Origin: Lepidurus packardi
Taxonomy: Eukaryota; Arthropoda; Branchiopoda; Notostraca; Triopsidae
Direction: 5' to 3'
DNA: 64,000 bases
Assembly (NCBI GenBank): GCA_023053545.1
Contig: JAKZAN010000051.1
Span: 1 to 64,000 of the forward strand
Of the stretch, positions 1-11,487 are shown piece after piece; position 1 is the stretch's first letter; each line of letters begins with the position of its first letter. Both the position numbers and the translations under genes were made by a program. The notes under the pieces were generated by a model. It saw nothing but the letters and a program-made list of their open reading frames with translations. It had not been told where the DNA came from and made no database searches.

Positions 1-23
1 TAAATCCTTACGGACTGAATTAA

Positions 24-43
24 TTCCTTACGGACTGAATTAA
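24..43 (+). repeat. Exact consensus monomer (reference copy)
   Basis: First exact copy of the 20-bp consensus. It contains TTCC at 1-4, TTACGGA at 5-11 with the only CpG at 8-9, CTGAATTAA at 12-20. Where two consensus monomers meet, the 10-bp perfect palindrome GAATTAATTC is formed, so the array alternates a symmetric AT-rich half and an asymmetric CGG-bearing half. A 20-bp step is close to two turns of B-DNA, so the CGG motif would fall on nearly the same helical face in successive monomers; that is inference. Confidence 0.95.
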
Positions 44-83
44 TTCCTTACGGACTGAATTAATTCCTTACTGACTGAATTAA

Positions 84-183
84 TTCATTACGGACTTAAT
101 TAAATCCTTACAGACTAAATTAATTCCTTATGGACTTAATTAATTCCGTAAGGAATGAATTAATTAATTACGGACTGAAATAA
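84..183 (+). repeat. Five-monomer marker cassette with inverted monomer (first of about 110 copies)
   Basis: Five consecutive variant monomers travel together. M1 at 84 is TTCATTACGGACTTAATTAA; M2 at 104 begins ATCCTTACAGACT; M3 at 124 begins TTCCTTATGGACTT; M4 at 144 is TTCCGTAAGGAATGAATTAA; M5 at 164 is TTAATTACGGACTGAAATAA. Other M4 starts I read include 643, 982, 2166, 3823, 4262, 4702, 5401, 7138, 8037, 9672, 12042, 15144, 18171, 21624, 24418, 26794, 28571, 30927, 33296, 34113, 36503, 39609, 42344, 45533, 49237, 51353, 54759, 57688, 60449 and 63593. M4 variants with TTCTG lie at 6259, 11668, 12960 and 14052, and with TTCCGC at 30687. The shared order indicates one ancestral cassette copied throughout both array types. 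Confidence 0.93.
124..155. repeat. 32-bp near-perfect palindrome formed by M3 and M4
   Basis: M3 (124-143) plus the first 12 bases of M4 (144-155) read almost the same on both strands. Of the 16 symmetric pairs, 14 are Watson-Crick, one is a T:G wobble (131 with 148) and one is a C:T mismatch (135 with 144), centred on TTAATTAA. The 20 bases 136-155 match the reverse complement of the TTCCTTACGGACTTAATTAA variant at 19 of 20 positions, against 17 of 20 when M4 is read forward against consensus. The same arrangement recurs at most cassettes; where M3 ends GACTAAATTAA, mainly in domain C, the symmetry is slightly weaker. It could extrude as a hairpin, but no function is shown. Confidence 0.85.
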
Positions 184-303
184 TTCCTTACGGACTGAAT
201 TAATTCCTTACGGACTTAATTAATTCCTTACGGACTTAATTAATTCCTTACGGACTGAATTAATTCCTTACGGACTGAATTAGTTCCTTACGGACTGAAT
301 TAA

Positions 304-342
304 TTCTTTAAGATTGATTGAATTCTTTTCTCACTGAATGAA
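304..342 (+). repeat. 19-bp register-shifting monomer and its partner
   Basis: TTCTTTAAGATTGATTGAA at 304-322 is a 19-bp monomer, so the array register moves by one base after it. It is followed by the divergent monomer TTCTTTTCTCACTGAATGAA (323-342) and normally preceded by a monomer ending GAATTAG. Further copies include 763, 1282, 2326, 3205, 28352, 29071, 31087, 34293, 35032, 36623, 38651, 40614, 41153, 43895, 50654, 52132, 58340, 60628 and 61730. A sister form, TTCTTTAGGATTGATTGAA followed by TTCCTTTCTTACTGAA, is the common one in domain B. Monomer starts fall at position 4 modulo 20 at the window start and 13 modulo 20 at the end, the net result of these and other indels. Confidence 0.92.
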
Positions 343-1780
343 TTCCTTACGGACTGAATGAATTCCTTACGGACTGAATTAATTTCATACGGACTGAATT
401 AATTCCTTACGGACTGAATGAATTCCTTACGGACTGAATGAATTCCTTACGGACTGAATTAATTTCATACGGACTGAATTAATTCATTACGGACTTAATT
501 AATCCATTACGTACTGAATTAATCCATTACGGACTGAATTATTTCCTTACGTACTGAAGTTATTCCTTACGGACTGAATTAATTCATTACGGACTTAATT
601 AAATCCTTACGGACTAAATTAATTCCTTATGGACTTAATTAATTCCGTAAGGAATGAATTAATTAATTACGGACTGAAATAATTCCTTACGGACTGAATT
701 AATTCCTTACGAACTGAATTAATTCCTTACGGACTGAATTAGTTCCTTACGGACTGAATTAATTCTTTAAGATTGATTGAATTCCTTTCTCACTGAATTA
801 ATTCCTTACGGAATGAATGAATTCCTTACGGACTGAATGAATTCCTTACGGACTGAATGAATTCCTTACGGACTGAATGAATTCCTTACGGACTGAATTT
901 ATTTCATACGGACTGAATTAATTCATTACGGACTTAATTAAATCCTTACAGTCTGAATTAATTCCTTATGGACTTAATTAATTCCGTAAGGAATTAATTA
1001 ATTAATTACGGACTGAAATAATTCCTTACGGACTGAATTAATTCCTTACGGACTGAATTAATTCCTTACTGACTGAATTAAATCCTTACAGACTAAATTA
1101 ATTCCTTATGGACTTAATTAATTCCGTAAGGAATGAATTAATTAATTACGGACTGAAATAATTCCTTACGGAATTAATTAATTCCTTACGGACTTAATTA
1201 ATTCCTTACGGACTTAATTAATTCCTTACGGACTGAATTAATTCCTTACGGACTGAATTAGTTCCTTACGGACTGAATTAATTCTTTAAGATTGATTGAA
1301 TTCCTTTCTCACTGAATTAATTCCTTACGGACTGAATTAATTCCTTACGGACTGAATTAATTCATTACGGACTTAATTAATCCATTACGGACTGAATTAA
1401 TTCCTTACGTACTGAACTTATTCCTTACGGACTGAATGAATTCCTTACGGACTGAATGAATTCCTTACGGACTGAATTAATTTCATACGGACTGAATTAA
1501 TTCATTACGGACTTAATTAATTCCTTACGGACTGAATTAATTCCTTACGGACTGAATTAATACCTTACGGACTGAATTAAACCCTTACGGACTGAATTAA
1601 TTCCTTACGGACTGAATTAATTCCTTACGGACTGAATTAATTCCTTACTGACTGAATTAATTCCTTACGTACTGAATTAATCCATTACGGACTGAATTAT
1701 TTCCTTACGTACTGAAGTTTTTCCTTACGGACTGAATTAATTCATTACGGACTTAATTAAATCCTTACAGACTGAATTAA

Positions 1781-1805
1781 TTCCTTATGGACTTAATTAA
1801 AATAA
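1781..1805 (+). repeat. 35-bp deletion junction removing the inverted monomer (AATAA relic)
   Basis: M3 (TTCCTTATGGACTTAATTAA) is followed directly by AATAA, the last five bases of M5, then a normal monomer. All of M4 and 15 bases of M5, 35 bp in total, are missing. The same junction was read after 29649, 31665, 32710, 33787, 38113, 40108, 46124, 48412, 50128, 52899, 53404 and 55250, and nowhere in domain B. Identical breakpoints mean one deletion allele was amplified, and it links domain A to domain C. Confidence 0.88.
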
Positions 1806-3822
1806 TTCCTTACGGACTGAATTAATTCCTTACGGACTGAATTAATTCCTTACGGACTGAATTAATTTCATACGGACTGAATTAATTCATTACGGACTGA
1901 ATTATTCGATTACGGACTGAATTAATTCCTTACGTACTGAACTTATTCCTTACGGACTGAATTAATTCCTTACGGACTGAATTAATTCCTTACGGACTGA
2001 ATTAATACCTTCCGGACTGAATTAAATCCTTACGGACTGAATTAATTCCTTACGGACTGAATTAATTCCTTACGGACTGAATTAATTCCTTACTGACTGA
2101 ATTAATTCATTACGGACTTAATTAAATCCTTACAGACTAAATTAATTCCTTATGGACTTAATTAATTCCGTAAGGAATGAATTAATTAATTACGGACTGA
2201 AATAATTCCTTACGGACTGAATTAATTCCTTACGGACTTAATTCATTCCTTACGGACTTAATTAATTCCTTACGGACTGAATTAATTCCTTACGGACTGA
2301 ATTAGTTCCTTACGGACTGAATTAATTCTTTAAGATTGATTGAATTCTTTTCTCACTGAATGAATTCCTTACGGACTGAATGAATTCCTTACGGACTGAA
2401 TTAATTTCATACGGACTGAATTAATTCCTTACGGACTGAATGAATTCCTTACGGACTGAATGAATTCCTTACGGACTGAATGAATTCCTTACGGACTGAA
2501 TTAATTTCATACGGACTGAATTAATTCATTACGGACTTAATTAATCCATTACGGACTGAATTAATTCCTTACGTACTGAACTTATTCCTTACGGACTGAA
2601 CGAATTCCTTACGGACTGAATGAATTCCTTACGGACTGAATTAATTTCATACGGACTGAATTAATTCATTACGGACTTAATTAATTCCTTACGGACTGAA
2701 TTAATTCCTTACGGACTGAATTAATACCTTACGGACTGAATTAAACCCTTACGGACTGAATTAATTCCTTACGGACTGAATTAATTCCTTACGGACTGAA
2801 TTAATTCCTTACTGACTGAATTAATTCCTTACGTACTGAATTAATCCATTACGGACTGAATTATTTCCTTACGTACTGAAGTTTTTCCTTACGGACTGAA
2901 TTAATTCATTACGGACTTAATTAAATCCTTACAGACTGAATTAATTCCTTATGGACTTAATTAATTCCGTAAGGAATGAATTAATTAATTACGGACTGAA
3001 ATAATTCCTTACGGACTGAATTAATTCCTTACGGACTGAATTAATTCCTTACGGACTGAATTAATTCCTTACGGACTTAATCAATTCCTTACGGACTTAA
3101 TTAATTCCTTACGTACTTAATTAATTCCTTACGGACTTAATTAATTCCTTACGGACTGAATTAATTCCTTACGGACTGAATTAGTTCCTTACGGACTGAA
3201 TTAATTCTTTAAGATTGATTGAATTCCTTACGGACTGAATGAATTCCTTACGGACTGAAATATTTCCTTACGGACTGAATTAATTCTTTAGGATTTATTG
3301 AATTCCTTTCTTACTGAATTAATTCCTTACGGACTGAAATAATTCCTTACGGACTGAATTAATTCCTTACGGACTGAATTAATTTCTTACGGACTGAATT
3401 AATTCCTTACGGACTGAATTAATTCCTTACGGACTGAATTAATTCCTTACGGACTGAATTAATTCATTACGGACTTAATTAAATCCTTACAGACTGAATT
3501 AATTCCTTATGGATTGATTGAATTCCTTTCTTACTGAATTAATTCCTTACGGACTGAAATAATTCCTTACGGACTGAATTAATTCCTTACGGACTGAATT
3601 AATTCCTTACGGACTGAATTAATTCCTTACGGTCTGAATTAATTCCGTACGGATTTTATTAATTCTTTACGGACTGAATTAATTCATTACGGAATTAATT
3701 AATCCATTACGGACTGAATTATTTCCATACGTACAGAAGTTATTCCTTAAGGACTGAATTAATTCATTACGGACTTAATTAAATCCTTACAGACTAAATT
3801 AATTCCTTATGGACTTAATTAA

Positions 3823-6800
3823 TTCCGTAAGGAATGAATTAATTAATTACGGACTGAAATAATTCCTTACGGACTGAATTAATTCCTTACGGACTGAATT
3901 AATTCCTTACGGACTTCATTAATTCCTTACGATCTTAATTAATTCCTTACGGACTTCATTAATTCCTTACACACTGAATTAATTCCTTACGGACTGAAAT
4001 AATTCCTTACGGACTGAATTAGTTCCTTACGGACTGAATTAATTCTTTAGGATTGATTGAATTCCTTTCTTACTGAATTAATTCCTTAAGGACTGAATGA
4101 ATTCCTTACGGACTGAATTAATTTCATACGGACTGAATTAATTCATTACGGACTTAATTAATCCATTACGGACTGAATTAATTCCTTACGGACTGAATTA
4201 ATTCATTACGGACTTAATTAAATCCTTACAGACTGAATTAATTCCTTATGGACTTAATTAATTCCGTAAGGAATGAATTAATTAATTACGGACTGAAATA
4301 ATTCCTTACGCACTTAATTAATTCCTTACGGACTGAATTAATTCATTACGGACTTAATTAAATCCTTACAGACTGAATTAATTCCTTATGGATTGATTGA
4401 ATTCCTTTCTTACTGAATTAATTCCTTACGGACTGAAATAATTCCTTACGGACTGAATTAATTCCTTACGGACTGAATTAATTCCTTACGGACTGAATTA
4501 ATTCCTTACGGTCTAAATTAATTCCGTACGGATTTTATTAATTCTTTACGGACTGAATTAATTCATTACGGAATTAATTAATCCATTACGGACTGAATTA
4601 TTTCCTTACGTACAGAAGTTATTCCTTAAGGACTGAATTAATTCATTACGGACTTAATTAAATCCTTACAGACTAAATTAATTCCTTATGGACTTAATTA
4701 ATTCCGTAAGGAATGAATTAATTAATTACGGACTGAAATAATTCCTTACGGACTGAATTAATTCCTTACGGACTGAATTAATTCCTTACGGACTGAATTA
4801 ATTCCTTACGGACTGAATTAATTCCTTACGATCTTAATTAATTCCTTACGGACTTAATTAATTCCTTACACACTGAATTAATTCCTTACGGACAGAATTA
4901 ATTCCTTACGGACTGAATTAGTTCCTTACGGACTGAACTAATTCTTTAGGATTGATTGAATTCCTTTCTTACTGAATTAATTCCTTAAGGACTGAATGAA
5001 TTCCTTACGGACTGAATGAATTCCTTACGGACTGAATTAATTTCATACGGACTGAATTAATTCATTACGGACTTAATTAATCCATTACGGACTGAATGAA
5101 TTCCTTACGTACTGAACTTATTCCTTACGGACTGAATGAATTCCTTACGGACTGAATGAATTCCTTACGGACTGAATTAATTTCATACGGATTGAATTAA
5201 TTCATTACGGACTTAATTAATCCATTACGGACTGAATTAATTCCTTACGTACTGAACTTATTCCTTACGGACTGAATTAATTCCTTACGGACTGAATTAA
5301 TTCCTTAAGGACTGAATTAATTCCTTACGGACTGAATTAATTCATTACGGACTTAATTAAATCCTTACAGACTGAATTAATTCTTTATGGACTTAATTAA
5401 TTCCGTAAGGAATGAATTAATTAATTACGGACTGAAATAATTCCTTACGGACTGAATTAATTCCTTACGGACTGAATTAATTCCTTACGGACTGAATTAA
5501 TTCCTTACGGACTTAATTAATTCCTTACGGACTTAATTAATTCCTTACGGACTTAATTAATTCCTTACGGACTTAATTAATTCCTTACGGACTGAATTAA
5601 TTCCTTACGGACTGAATTAGTTCCTTACGGACTGAATTAATTCTTTAAGATTGATTGAATTCCTTACGGACTGAATGAATTCCTTACGGACTGAAATATT
5701 TCCTTACGGACTGAATTAATTCTTTAGGATTGATTGAATTCCTTTCTTACTGAATTAATTCCTTACGGACTGAAATAATTCCTTACGGACTGAATTAATT
5801 CCTTACGGACTGAATTAATTTCTTACGGACTGAATTAATTCCTTACGGACTGAATTAATTCCTTACGGACTGAATTAATTCCTTACGGACTGAATTAATT
5901 CATTACGGACTTAATTAAATCCTTACAGACTGAATTAATTCCTTATGGATTGATTGAATTCCTTTCTTACTGAATTAATTCCTTACGGACTGAAATAATT
6001 CCTTACGGACTGAATTAATTCCTTACGGACTGAATTAATTCCTTACGGACTGTATTAATTCCTTACGGTCTGAATTAATTCCGTACGGATTTTATTAATT
6101 CTTTACGGACTGAATTAATTCATTACGGAATTAATTAATCCATTACGGACTGAATTATTTCCATACGTACAGAAGTTATTCCTTAAGGACTGAATTAATT
6201 CATTACGGACTTAATTAAATCCTTACAGACTAAATTAATTCCTTATGGACTTAATTAATTCTGTAAGGAATGAATTAATTAATTACTGACTGAAATAATT
6301 CCTTACGGACTGAATTAATTCCTTACGGACTGAATTAATTCCTTACGGATTGAATTAATTCCTTACGGACTGAATTAATTCCTTACGATCTTAATTAATT
6401 CCTTACGGACTTCATTAATTCCTTACACACTGAATTAATTCCTTACGGACAGAATTAATTCCTTACGGACTGAATTAGTTCCTTACGGACTGAATTAATT
6501 CTTTAGGATTGATTGAATTCCTTTCTTACTGAATTAATTCCTTAAGGACTGAATGAATTCCTTACGGACTGAATTAATTTCATACGGACTGAATTAATTC
6601 ATTACGGACTTAATTAATCCATTACGGACTGAATTAATTCCTTACGGACTGAAATAATTCCTTACGGACTGAATTAATTCCTTACGGACTGAATTAATTT
6701 CTTACGGACTGAATTAATTCCTTACGGACTGAATTAATTCCTTACGGACTGAATTAATTCCTTACGGACTGAATTAATTCATTACGGACTTAATTAAATC

Positions 6801-7137
6801 CTTACAGACTGAATTAATTCCTTATGGATTGATTGAATTCCTTTCTTACTGAATTAATTAATTACGGACTGAAATAATTCCTTACGGACTGAATTAATTC
6901 CTTACGGACTGAATTAATTCCTTACGGACTGAATTAATTCCTTACGGTCTGAATTAATTCCGTACGGATTTTATTAATTCTTTACGGACTGAATTAATTC
7001 ATTACGGAATTAATTAATCCATTACGGACTGAATTATTTCCATACGTACAGAAGTTATTCCTTAAGGACTGAATTAATTCATTACGGACTTAATTAAATC
7101 CTTACAGACTAAATTAATTCCTTATGGACTTAATTAA
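3823..7137 (+). repeat. Domain B HOR copy, 3,315-bp form
   Basis: Anchored on inverted monomers at 3823, 4262, 4702, 5401 and 6259 (spacings 439, 440, 699, 858), with a further 879 bp before the next copy starts at 7138. Rare variants recur at the same offset in the next copy: GTACGGATTTT at 3643 and 6958, TTTCATACGGATTGAA at 5181 and 8496. TTACGCACTT at 4302 and 7637 gives 3,335. Offsets differing by one monomer show whole-monomer gains and losses. Confidence 0.75.
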
Positions 7138-9671
7138 TTCCGTAAGGAATGAATTAATTAATTACGGACTGAAATAATTCCTTACGGACTGAATTAATTC
7201 CTTACGGACTGAATTAATTCCTTACGGACTGAATTAATTCCTTACGGACTTCATTAATTCCTTACGATCTTAATTAATTCCTTACGGACTTCATTAATTC
7301 CTTACACACTGAATTAATTCCTTACGGACAGAATTAATTCCTTACGGACTGAATTAGTTCCTTACGGACTGAATTAATTCTTTAGGATTGATTGAATTCC
7401 TTTCTTACTGAATTAATTCCTTAAGGACTGAATGAATTCCTTACGGACTGAATTAATTTCATACGGACTGAATTAATTCATTACGGACTTAATTAATCCA
7501 TTACGGACTGAATTAATTCCTTACGGACTGAATTAATTCATTACGGACTTAATTAAATCCTTACAGACTGAATTAATTCCTTATGGACTTAATTAATTCC
7601 GTAAGGAATGAATTAATTAATTACGGACTGAAATAATTCCTTACGCACTTAATTAATTCCTTACGGACTGAATTAATTCATTACGGACTTAATTAAATCC
7701 TTACAGACTGAATTAATTCCTTATGGATTGATTGAATTCCTTTCTTACTGAATTAATTCCTTACGGACTGAAATAATTCCTTACGGACTGAATTAATTCC
7801 TTACGGACTGAATTAATTCCTTACGGACTGAATTAATTCCTTACGGTCTAAATTAATTCCGTACGGATTTTATTAATTCTTTACGGACTGAATTAATTCA
7901 TTACGGAATTAATTAATCCATTACGGACTGAATTATTTCCTTACGTACAGAAGTTATTCCTTAAGGACTGAATTAATTCATTACGGACTTAATTAAATCC
8001 TTACAGACTAAATTAATTCCTTATGGACTTAATTAATTCCGTAAGGAATGAATTAATTAATTACGGACTGAAATAATTCCTTACGGACTGAATTAATTCC
8101 TTACGGACTGAATTAATTCCTTACGGACTGAATTAATTCCTTACGATCTTAATTAATTCCTTACGGACTTAATTAATTCCTTACACACTGAATTAATTCC
8201 TTACGGACAGAATTAATTCCTTACGGACTGAATTAGTTCCTTACGGACTGAACTAATTCTTTAGGATTGATTGAATTCCTTTCTTACTGAATTAATTCCT
8301 TAAGGACTGAATGAATTCCTTACGGACTGAATGAATTCCTTACGGACTGAATTAATTTCATACGGACTGAATTAATTCATTACGGACTTAATTAATCCAT
8401 TACGGACTGAATTAATTCCTTACGTACTGAACTTATTCCTTACGGACTGAATGAATTCCTTACGGACTGAATGAATTCCTTACGGACTGAATTAATTTCA
8501 TACGGATTGAATTAATTCATTACGGACTTAATTAATCCATTACGGACTGAATTAATTCCTTACGTACTGAACTTATTCCTTACGGACTGAATTAATTCCT
8601 TACGGACTGAATTAATTCCTTAAGGACTGAATTAATTCCTTACGGACTGAATTAATTCATTACGGACTTAATTAAATCCTTACAGACTGAATTAATTCTT
8701 TATGGACTTAATTAATTCCGTAAGGAATGAATTAATTAATTACGGACTGAAATAATTCCTTACGGACTGAATTAATTCCTTACGGACTGAATTAATTCCT
8801 TACGGACTGAATTAATTCCTTACGGACTTAATTAATTCCTTACGGACTTAATTAATTCCTTACGGACTTAATTAATTCCTTACGGACTTAATTAATTCCC
8901 TACGGACTGAATTAATTCCTTACGGACTGAATTAGTTCCTTACAGACTGAATTAATTCTTTAAGATTGATTGAATTCCTTACGGACTGAATGAATTCCTT
9001 ACGGACTGAAATATTTCCTTACGGACTGAATTAATTCTTTAGGATTGATTGAATTCCTTTCTTACTGAATTAATTCCTTACGGACTGAAATAATTCCTTA
9101 CGGAAAGAATTAATTTCTTACGGACTGAATTAATTCCTTACGGACTGAATTAATTCCTTACGGACTGAATTAATTCCTTACGGACTGAATTAATTCATTA
9201 CGGACTTAATTAAATCCTTACAGACTGAATTAATTCCTTATGGATTGATTGAATTCCTTTCTTACTGAATTAATTCCTTACGGACTGAAATAATTCCTTA
9301 CGGACTGAATTAATTCCTTACGGACTGAATTAATTCCTTACGGACTGAATTAGTTCCTTACGGACTGAATTAATTCTTTAAGATTGATTGAATTCCTTAC
9401 GGACTGAATGAATTCCTTACGGACTGAAATATTTCCTTACGGACTGAATTAATTCTTTAGGATTGATTGAATTCCTTTCTTACTGAATTAATTCCTTAAG
9501 GACTGAATGAATTCCTTACGGACTGAATTAATTTCATACGGACTGAATTAATTCATTACGGACTTAATTAATCCATTACGGACTGAATTAATTCCTTACG
9601 GACTGAATTAATTCATTACGGACTTAATTAAATCCTTACAGACTGAATTAATTCCTTATGGACTTAATTAA
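7138..9671 (+). repeat. Domain B HOR copy, about 2,534 bp
   Basis: Inverted monomers at 7138, 7597, 8037 and 8716 (spacings 459, 440, 679), then 956 bp to 9672. The 9.0-9.7 kb part is rearranged compared with the preceding copy: near 9080-9120 a TTACGGAAAGAA variant is fused to the TTTCTTACGG monomer, and the 19-mer TTCTTTAAG block occurs again near 9374. The next copy continues with inverted monomers at 9672, 10112, 10810 and 11668. Confidence 0.65.
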
Positions 9672-11487
9672 TTCCGTAAGGAATGAATTAATTAATTACG
9701 GACTGAAATAATTCCTTACGCACTTAATTAATTCCTTACGGACTGAATTAATTCATTACGGACTTAATTAAATCCTTACAGACTGAATTAATTCCTTATG
9801 GATTGATTGAATTCCTTTCTTACTGAATTAATTCCTTACGGACTGAAATAATTCCTTACGGACTGAATTAATTCCTTACGGACTGAATTAATTCCTTACG
9901 GACTGAATTAATTCCTTACGGTCTAAATTAATTCCGTACGGATTTTATTAATTCTTTACGGACTGAATTAATTCATTACGGAATTAATTAATCCATTACG
10001 GACTGAATTATTTCCTTACGTACAGAAGTTATTCCTTAAGGACTGAATTAATTCATTACGGACTTAATTAAATCCTTACAGACTAAATTAATTCCTTATG
10101 GACTTAATTAATTCCGTAAGGAATGAATTAATTAATTACGGACTGAAAAATTCCTTACGGACTGAATTAATTCCTTACGGACTGAATTAATTCCTTACGG
10201 ACTGAATTAATTCCTTACGGACTGAATTAATTCCTTACGATCTTAATTAATTCCTTACGGACTTAATTAATTCCTTACACACTGAATTAATTCCTTACGG
10301 ACAGAATTAATTCCTTACGGACTGAATTAGTTCCTTACGGACTGAACTAATTCTTTAGGATTGATTGAATTCCTTTCTTACTGAATTAATTCCTTAAGGA
10401 CTGAATGAATTCCTTACGGACTGAATGAATTCCTTACGGACTGAATTAATTTCATACGGACTGAATTAATTCATTACGGACTTAATTAATCCATTACGGA
10501 CTGAATTAATTCCTTACGTACTGAACTTATTCCTTACGGACTGAATGAATTCCTTACGGACTGAATGAATTCCTTACGGACTGAATTAATTTCATACGGA
10601 TTGAATTAATTCATTACGGACTTAAATAATCCATTACGGACTGAATTAATTCCTTACGTACTGAACTTATTCCTTACGGACTGAATTAATTCCTTACGGA
10701 CTGAATTAATTCCTTAAGGACTGAATTAATTCCTTACGGACTGAATTAATTCATTACGGACTTAATTAAATCCTTACAGACTGAATTAATTCTTTATGGA
10801 CTTAATTAATTCCGTAAGGAATGAATTAATTAATTACGGACTGAAATAATTCCTTACGGACTGAATTAATTCCTTACGGACTGAATTAATTCCTTACGGA
10901 CTGAATTAATTCCTTACGGACTTAATTAATTCCTTACGGACTTAATTAATTCCTTACGGACTTAATTAATTCCTTACGGACTTAATTAATTCCCTACGGA
11001 CTGAATTAATTCCTTACGGACTGAATTAGTTCCTTACGGACTGAATTAATTCTTTAAGATTGATTGAATTCCTTACGGACTGAATGAATTCCTTACGGAC
11101 TGAAATATTTCCTTACGGACTGAATTAATTCTTTAGGATTGATTGAATTCCTTTCTTACTGAATTAATTCCTTACGGACTGAAATAATTCCTTACGGACT
11201 GAATTAATTCCTTACGGACTGAATTAATTTCTTACGGACTGAATTAATTCCTTACGGACTGAATTAATTCCTTACGGACTGAATTAATTCCTTACGGACT
11301 GAATTAATTCATTACGGACTTAACTAAATCCTTACAGACTGAATTAATTCCTTATGGATTGATTGAATTCCTTTCTTACTGAATTAATTCCTTACGGACT
11401 GAAATAATTCCTTACGGACTGAATTAATTCCTTACGGACTGAATTAATTCCTTACGGACTGAATTAATTCCTTACGGTCTGAATTAA

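Larger units (their letters stand above)
1..2950 (+). repeat. Array domain A (A/C-type satellite)
   Basis: This block has the variant set that reappears in domain C: the TCTCACTGAA monomer after the 19-mer (about 323, 782, 1301, 2345), GTACTGAAGTT rather than the domain-B GTACAGAAGTT, the GAAGTTTTTCC junction (about 1717 and 2879), the AAACCCTTACGG variant, and the 35-bp deletion junction at 1800/1801. Inverted monomers lie at 144, 643, 982, 1122, 2166 and 2965. The right limit is approximate: the last A-type marker is near 2880 and the first B-type monomer is at 3065. The left end is cut by the window. Confidence 0.8.

Noticed and set aside
124..155. Rho-independent terminator or regulatory hairpin
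   Set aside because: The palindrome is AT-rich, has no loop or following T run, and no transcription unit is present; it is better described as part of the satellite.
144..163. Human satellite III-like or heat-shock-element-like GGAAT motif in M4
   Set aside because: GGAATGAATT occurs once per cassette and is not iterated; spacing of GAA and TTC in GAATTAATTC does not match the nGAAnnTTCn rule. Similarity is short and expected by chance.
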